A DNA stretch of 22,110 nt, from positions 183,032-205,141 of the forward strand of contig NW_019775595.1 in assembly GCF_001039355.2 (NCBI RefSeq), read 5' to 3'. Of the stretch, positions 19,945-22,110 are shown piece by piece. Origin of the DNA: Lingula anatina. Lineage: Eukaryota > Brachiopoda > Lingulata > Lingulida > Lingulidae. A program made the position numbers and the translations under genes. Numbering within the stretch: position 1 is the stretch's first letter; each line of letters opens with the position of its first letter. The notes under the pieces were generated by a model. It made no database searches and was not told where the DNA came from. It saw only the letters and a list, made by a program, of their open reading frames with translations.

Positions 19945-20270
19945 CGTTTNAAAGATACTGAATCACAGCTGACCTGTGATGTATGGTAACATGACAGTAA
20001 GGCACCAAAGATACTGGTTTACAGCTGACCGTTGGTGTATGGTAACATGACAGTAAGGCACCAAAGATACTGAATCACAGCTGACCTGTGATGTATGGTA
20101 ACATGACAGTAAGGCACCAAAGATACTGGTTTATAGCTGACCGTTGGTGTATGGTAACATGACAGTAAGGTACCAAAGATACTGGTTCCACAGCTGACCT
20201 AACATGGCATAAAAGGAACCAGGATATTGGTTCAAGGTTGACCTAAGCTGTATGATAACTTGATGGAACA
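19897..20270 (+). repeat. 56-bp tandem array built from the end of the AGA-like gene
   Basis: Unit 1 (19897-19950) is the last 15 codons and stop of the AGA-like gene, followed by ACGTTTN. Full units of exactly 56 bp start at 19981, 20037 and 20093, with diverged ones at 20149, 20204 and a fragment at 20250. A partial unit lies at 19951-19980 after the N. Each full unit reads GTATGGTAACATGACAGTAA then GGCACCAAAGATACTG. Endings alternate: units at 19981 and 20093 have GGTTTA(C/T)AGCTGACCGTTGGT; those at 19951 and 20037 have AATCACAGCTGACCTGTGAT. This gives a 112-bp higher-order repeat. The array lies before the AATAAA and so probably in the 3' UTR. Confidence 0.9.
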
Positions 20271-20424
20271 TCCTTGTACACATTACATTACAAATATGTA
20301 ATCAGTTTGGATAAGTCACAGCACAGCTGTCTGTGCCTGATGTATAAGAATTAAAAGCTATGATCAGCTATGCCAGGATTTGCTATAATGTAATCTTGTG
20401 AATTAATTGAGTAAAGAAACTGAA

Positions 20425-20430
20425 AATAAA
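20425..20430 (+). terminator. Candidate polyadenylation signal
   Basis: AATAAA, 481 bp after the AGA-like stop codon and the first such hexamer I see downstream of it on the plus strand. The tandem array would then sit in the 3' UTR. Transcript data are needed to fix the cleavage site. Confidence 0.45.
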
Positions 20431-22058
20431 TTCTTTTATCCCGTAAAAAATGCATTTATTATCAGGTCAAAATAGAATATAAGGGGCTCAATCTTTCTGA
20501 CAATACAAAACAATGTTAATAGAGATTATGCTGTAAATGCCAAGCTGTCTAAAGTACAGACAAAGAAAATAACGACAGTGCACAAAATGTTTTTCTTTTT
20601 TCAATTTTTATATGATTTTGCATTTCATTTTACAGCAGAATCTCCACCACTATTGTTAATGTGGAAATTGAGCTAAAGGTTCAATTAAGCTGCTTTTTGA
20701 GCTTGACCTCCATTAAATGCTATTAATCACTTCAGAAAATTTGAGGCTAAGGCACTATTGCATTTACAGTGAAAAATGCACGGTAACAGATTGCGTCTGT
20801 TCATAAAAATCACAAAATACAAATATCAAATTAATTTCATTTTATTTACAGATTTACATAATTACTGTCCTTAAAATATGTTAATGGCAATATTTAATTG
20901 GTATTCTATAAAATGTGTTTATCAAAAGTATTGTGGATGTTGTCATTAAGCATGCTCCTATTCCTTATAATAAAGGATACAAATAATTTTTAACTGGTTC
21001 GATGCTAAAACGCAAGAGAACCTTCATTTTCAGTGTACAAAAAGCTTTTCGTAAGTTCTTTTCATGCTACACATATACATAACCTTGAAAAAGATGCATA
21101 AGTGCCTGCATAAGAGCCTTTTAATGACAATAAATCACAGCATTTCATGCTTCATTAAAACAATTATGCCATTGCCTAATTAATCCAACTTGGCCAACAA
21201 CACAGCACCATATGAAGGTCACAACAATGACCTCCCTTTTTTGGGACATGGCATACACTGCACAACTTAGCTATGAAATATATAGTATGGCATAATGAAA
21301 ATTTTTGTAGTTTTTTTTTTAAAGGAAACTCAATGTTATCCTATGCTGTGTTATTTAACAAAAATTGCCTCAGACATTGTGAATCTATTTCACACTCCCT
21401 ATAAGTTAAGATAATTTTACATATATTTACATAGGTATGATGACAAGTTAAATAAGAGTCTACATACATACAAATGTATTTGGTATACTGTAAGTAATAA
21501 CATAATTAGAATTTTGACCTCTTTCCTTAGAAAGTAATTTTAAATAGCTCACATGATTAGCACATAAATTGACACTAATTATCAAGTACACAAAGATCGT
21601 TGCATACAGTGTGCTGTTCTCACAGTAATTAGGTACTAATGAACTTGACTTCATGTGTCTGTGTTCCTATTTTACCCCTATCAAATTCTATGTCTCCTAA
21701 AGTTTTGAATCTAGACTTCATCATCAAATCCCACCGCTGCCACCAAATATTGTAATACCACCACCTGTGCATATAGTCTAGCAGTACTAAAATGTCATGG
21801 TCTTCAACCTATAATTACAACTTATGACAGTTCAACTGGTTTTCCTGCATTTGTAAGCAATAAAATTGGTACATCTGAACTCGCATTAACTTTACAAAAA
21901 TCGGTGATCACCCAACTTTTCTTTTAATTTTACATATAAAACAACACATTTTCTTCACATAATAATTTTTTGCACTGATTTATCATCTAACTTTTAACCA
22001 AAGTTATCACAGAAGAGATAAACAGGAGATCAGTTAGCATCCCTGAAATAATAATTAT
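20431..22058. other. Intergenic block
   Basis: AT-rich, no supportable exon on either strand. Further AATAAA words occur near 21129 and 21860 on the plus strand. The minus frame 21460-21654 has no start or splice support. TCCTTATAATAAAGGA near 20960 is a near-palindrome. Confidence 0.55.
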
Positions 22059-22070
22059 CTCTCTCTCTCT

Positions 22071-22110
<40 letters not shown>
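22059..22110. repeat. TC then CA/CG microsatellite at the window end
   Basis: A (TC)6-type run passes into CACACGCGCGCACACA and then (CA)n that continues past the window edge. Confidence 0.95.

Noticed and set aside
1-22110. CRISPR arrays, prokaryotic operons, rRNA, tRNA genes
   Set aside because: No regularly spaced short repeats, no ribosome-binding-site-led gene strings, and no cloverleaf or rRNA sequence that I could recognise. A tRNAscan or Rfam search would be the decisive check for small RNAs.

Overview
The window reads as nuclear DNA of an animal, most likely an invertebrate and possibly a lophotrochozoan such as a bivalve. The evidence is an AT-rich background, a gene cut into eight small exons by GT-AG introns of about 250-660 bp, many microsatellites, palindromic short transposons, and an excess of the 8-mer TACATGTA, which I associate with mollusc DNA. 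The taxon is inference. There are no prokaryotic operons and no recognisable viral genes. One N (position 19950) shows the assembly is imperfect inside a tandem array.

The only gene I can name by family lies on the + strand at 16271-19944. It is an eight-exon N-terminal-nucleophile amidohydrolase of the aspartylglucosaminidase (AGA, N4-(beta-N-acetylglucosaminyl)-L-asparaginase) family. All splice phases close to give 302 residues with the self-cleavage motif HDT and the substrate-binding RVGDSP block. It starts in a CpG-rich stretch (about 15850-16570). On the opposite strand, 34 bp away head to head, a 29-codon ATG-initiated reading frame ends at a good splice donor. It may be the first coding exon of a divergent gene whose introns would fill much of 1-16150, with a second phase-compatible candidate exon at 13106-13260. 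I do not recognise that protein and the model is tentative.

The left 16 kb is mainly non-coding. It holds a 51-bp minisatellite (1411-1850), a pair of 76-bp direct repeats, GA, TA, G, A and TG/CA runs, a roughly 100-bp tandem repeat (12050-12296), and a family of palindromic MITEs. Five members of this AGATCGATCT family (one in intron 1 of the AGA-like gene) and one related element end in GG/GA...CC/TC next to TAA/TTA or TTT trinucleotides. That fits PIF/Harbinger-type non-autonomous elements. Two of them abut through a single shared TAA.

Right of the AGA-like stop codon, the last 15 codons plus stop have been copied into a tandem array of 56-bp units with an alternating 112-bp higher-order pattern. 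An AATAAA follows at 20425. The remaining 1.6 kb to a TC/CA microsatellite at the window end shows no gene. I found no clear previously undescribed multi-gene system. The oddest features are the array built from the enzyme's C-terminal codons, the compact AGA-like precursor with a changed active-site loop, and the very tight candidate divergent promoter.
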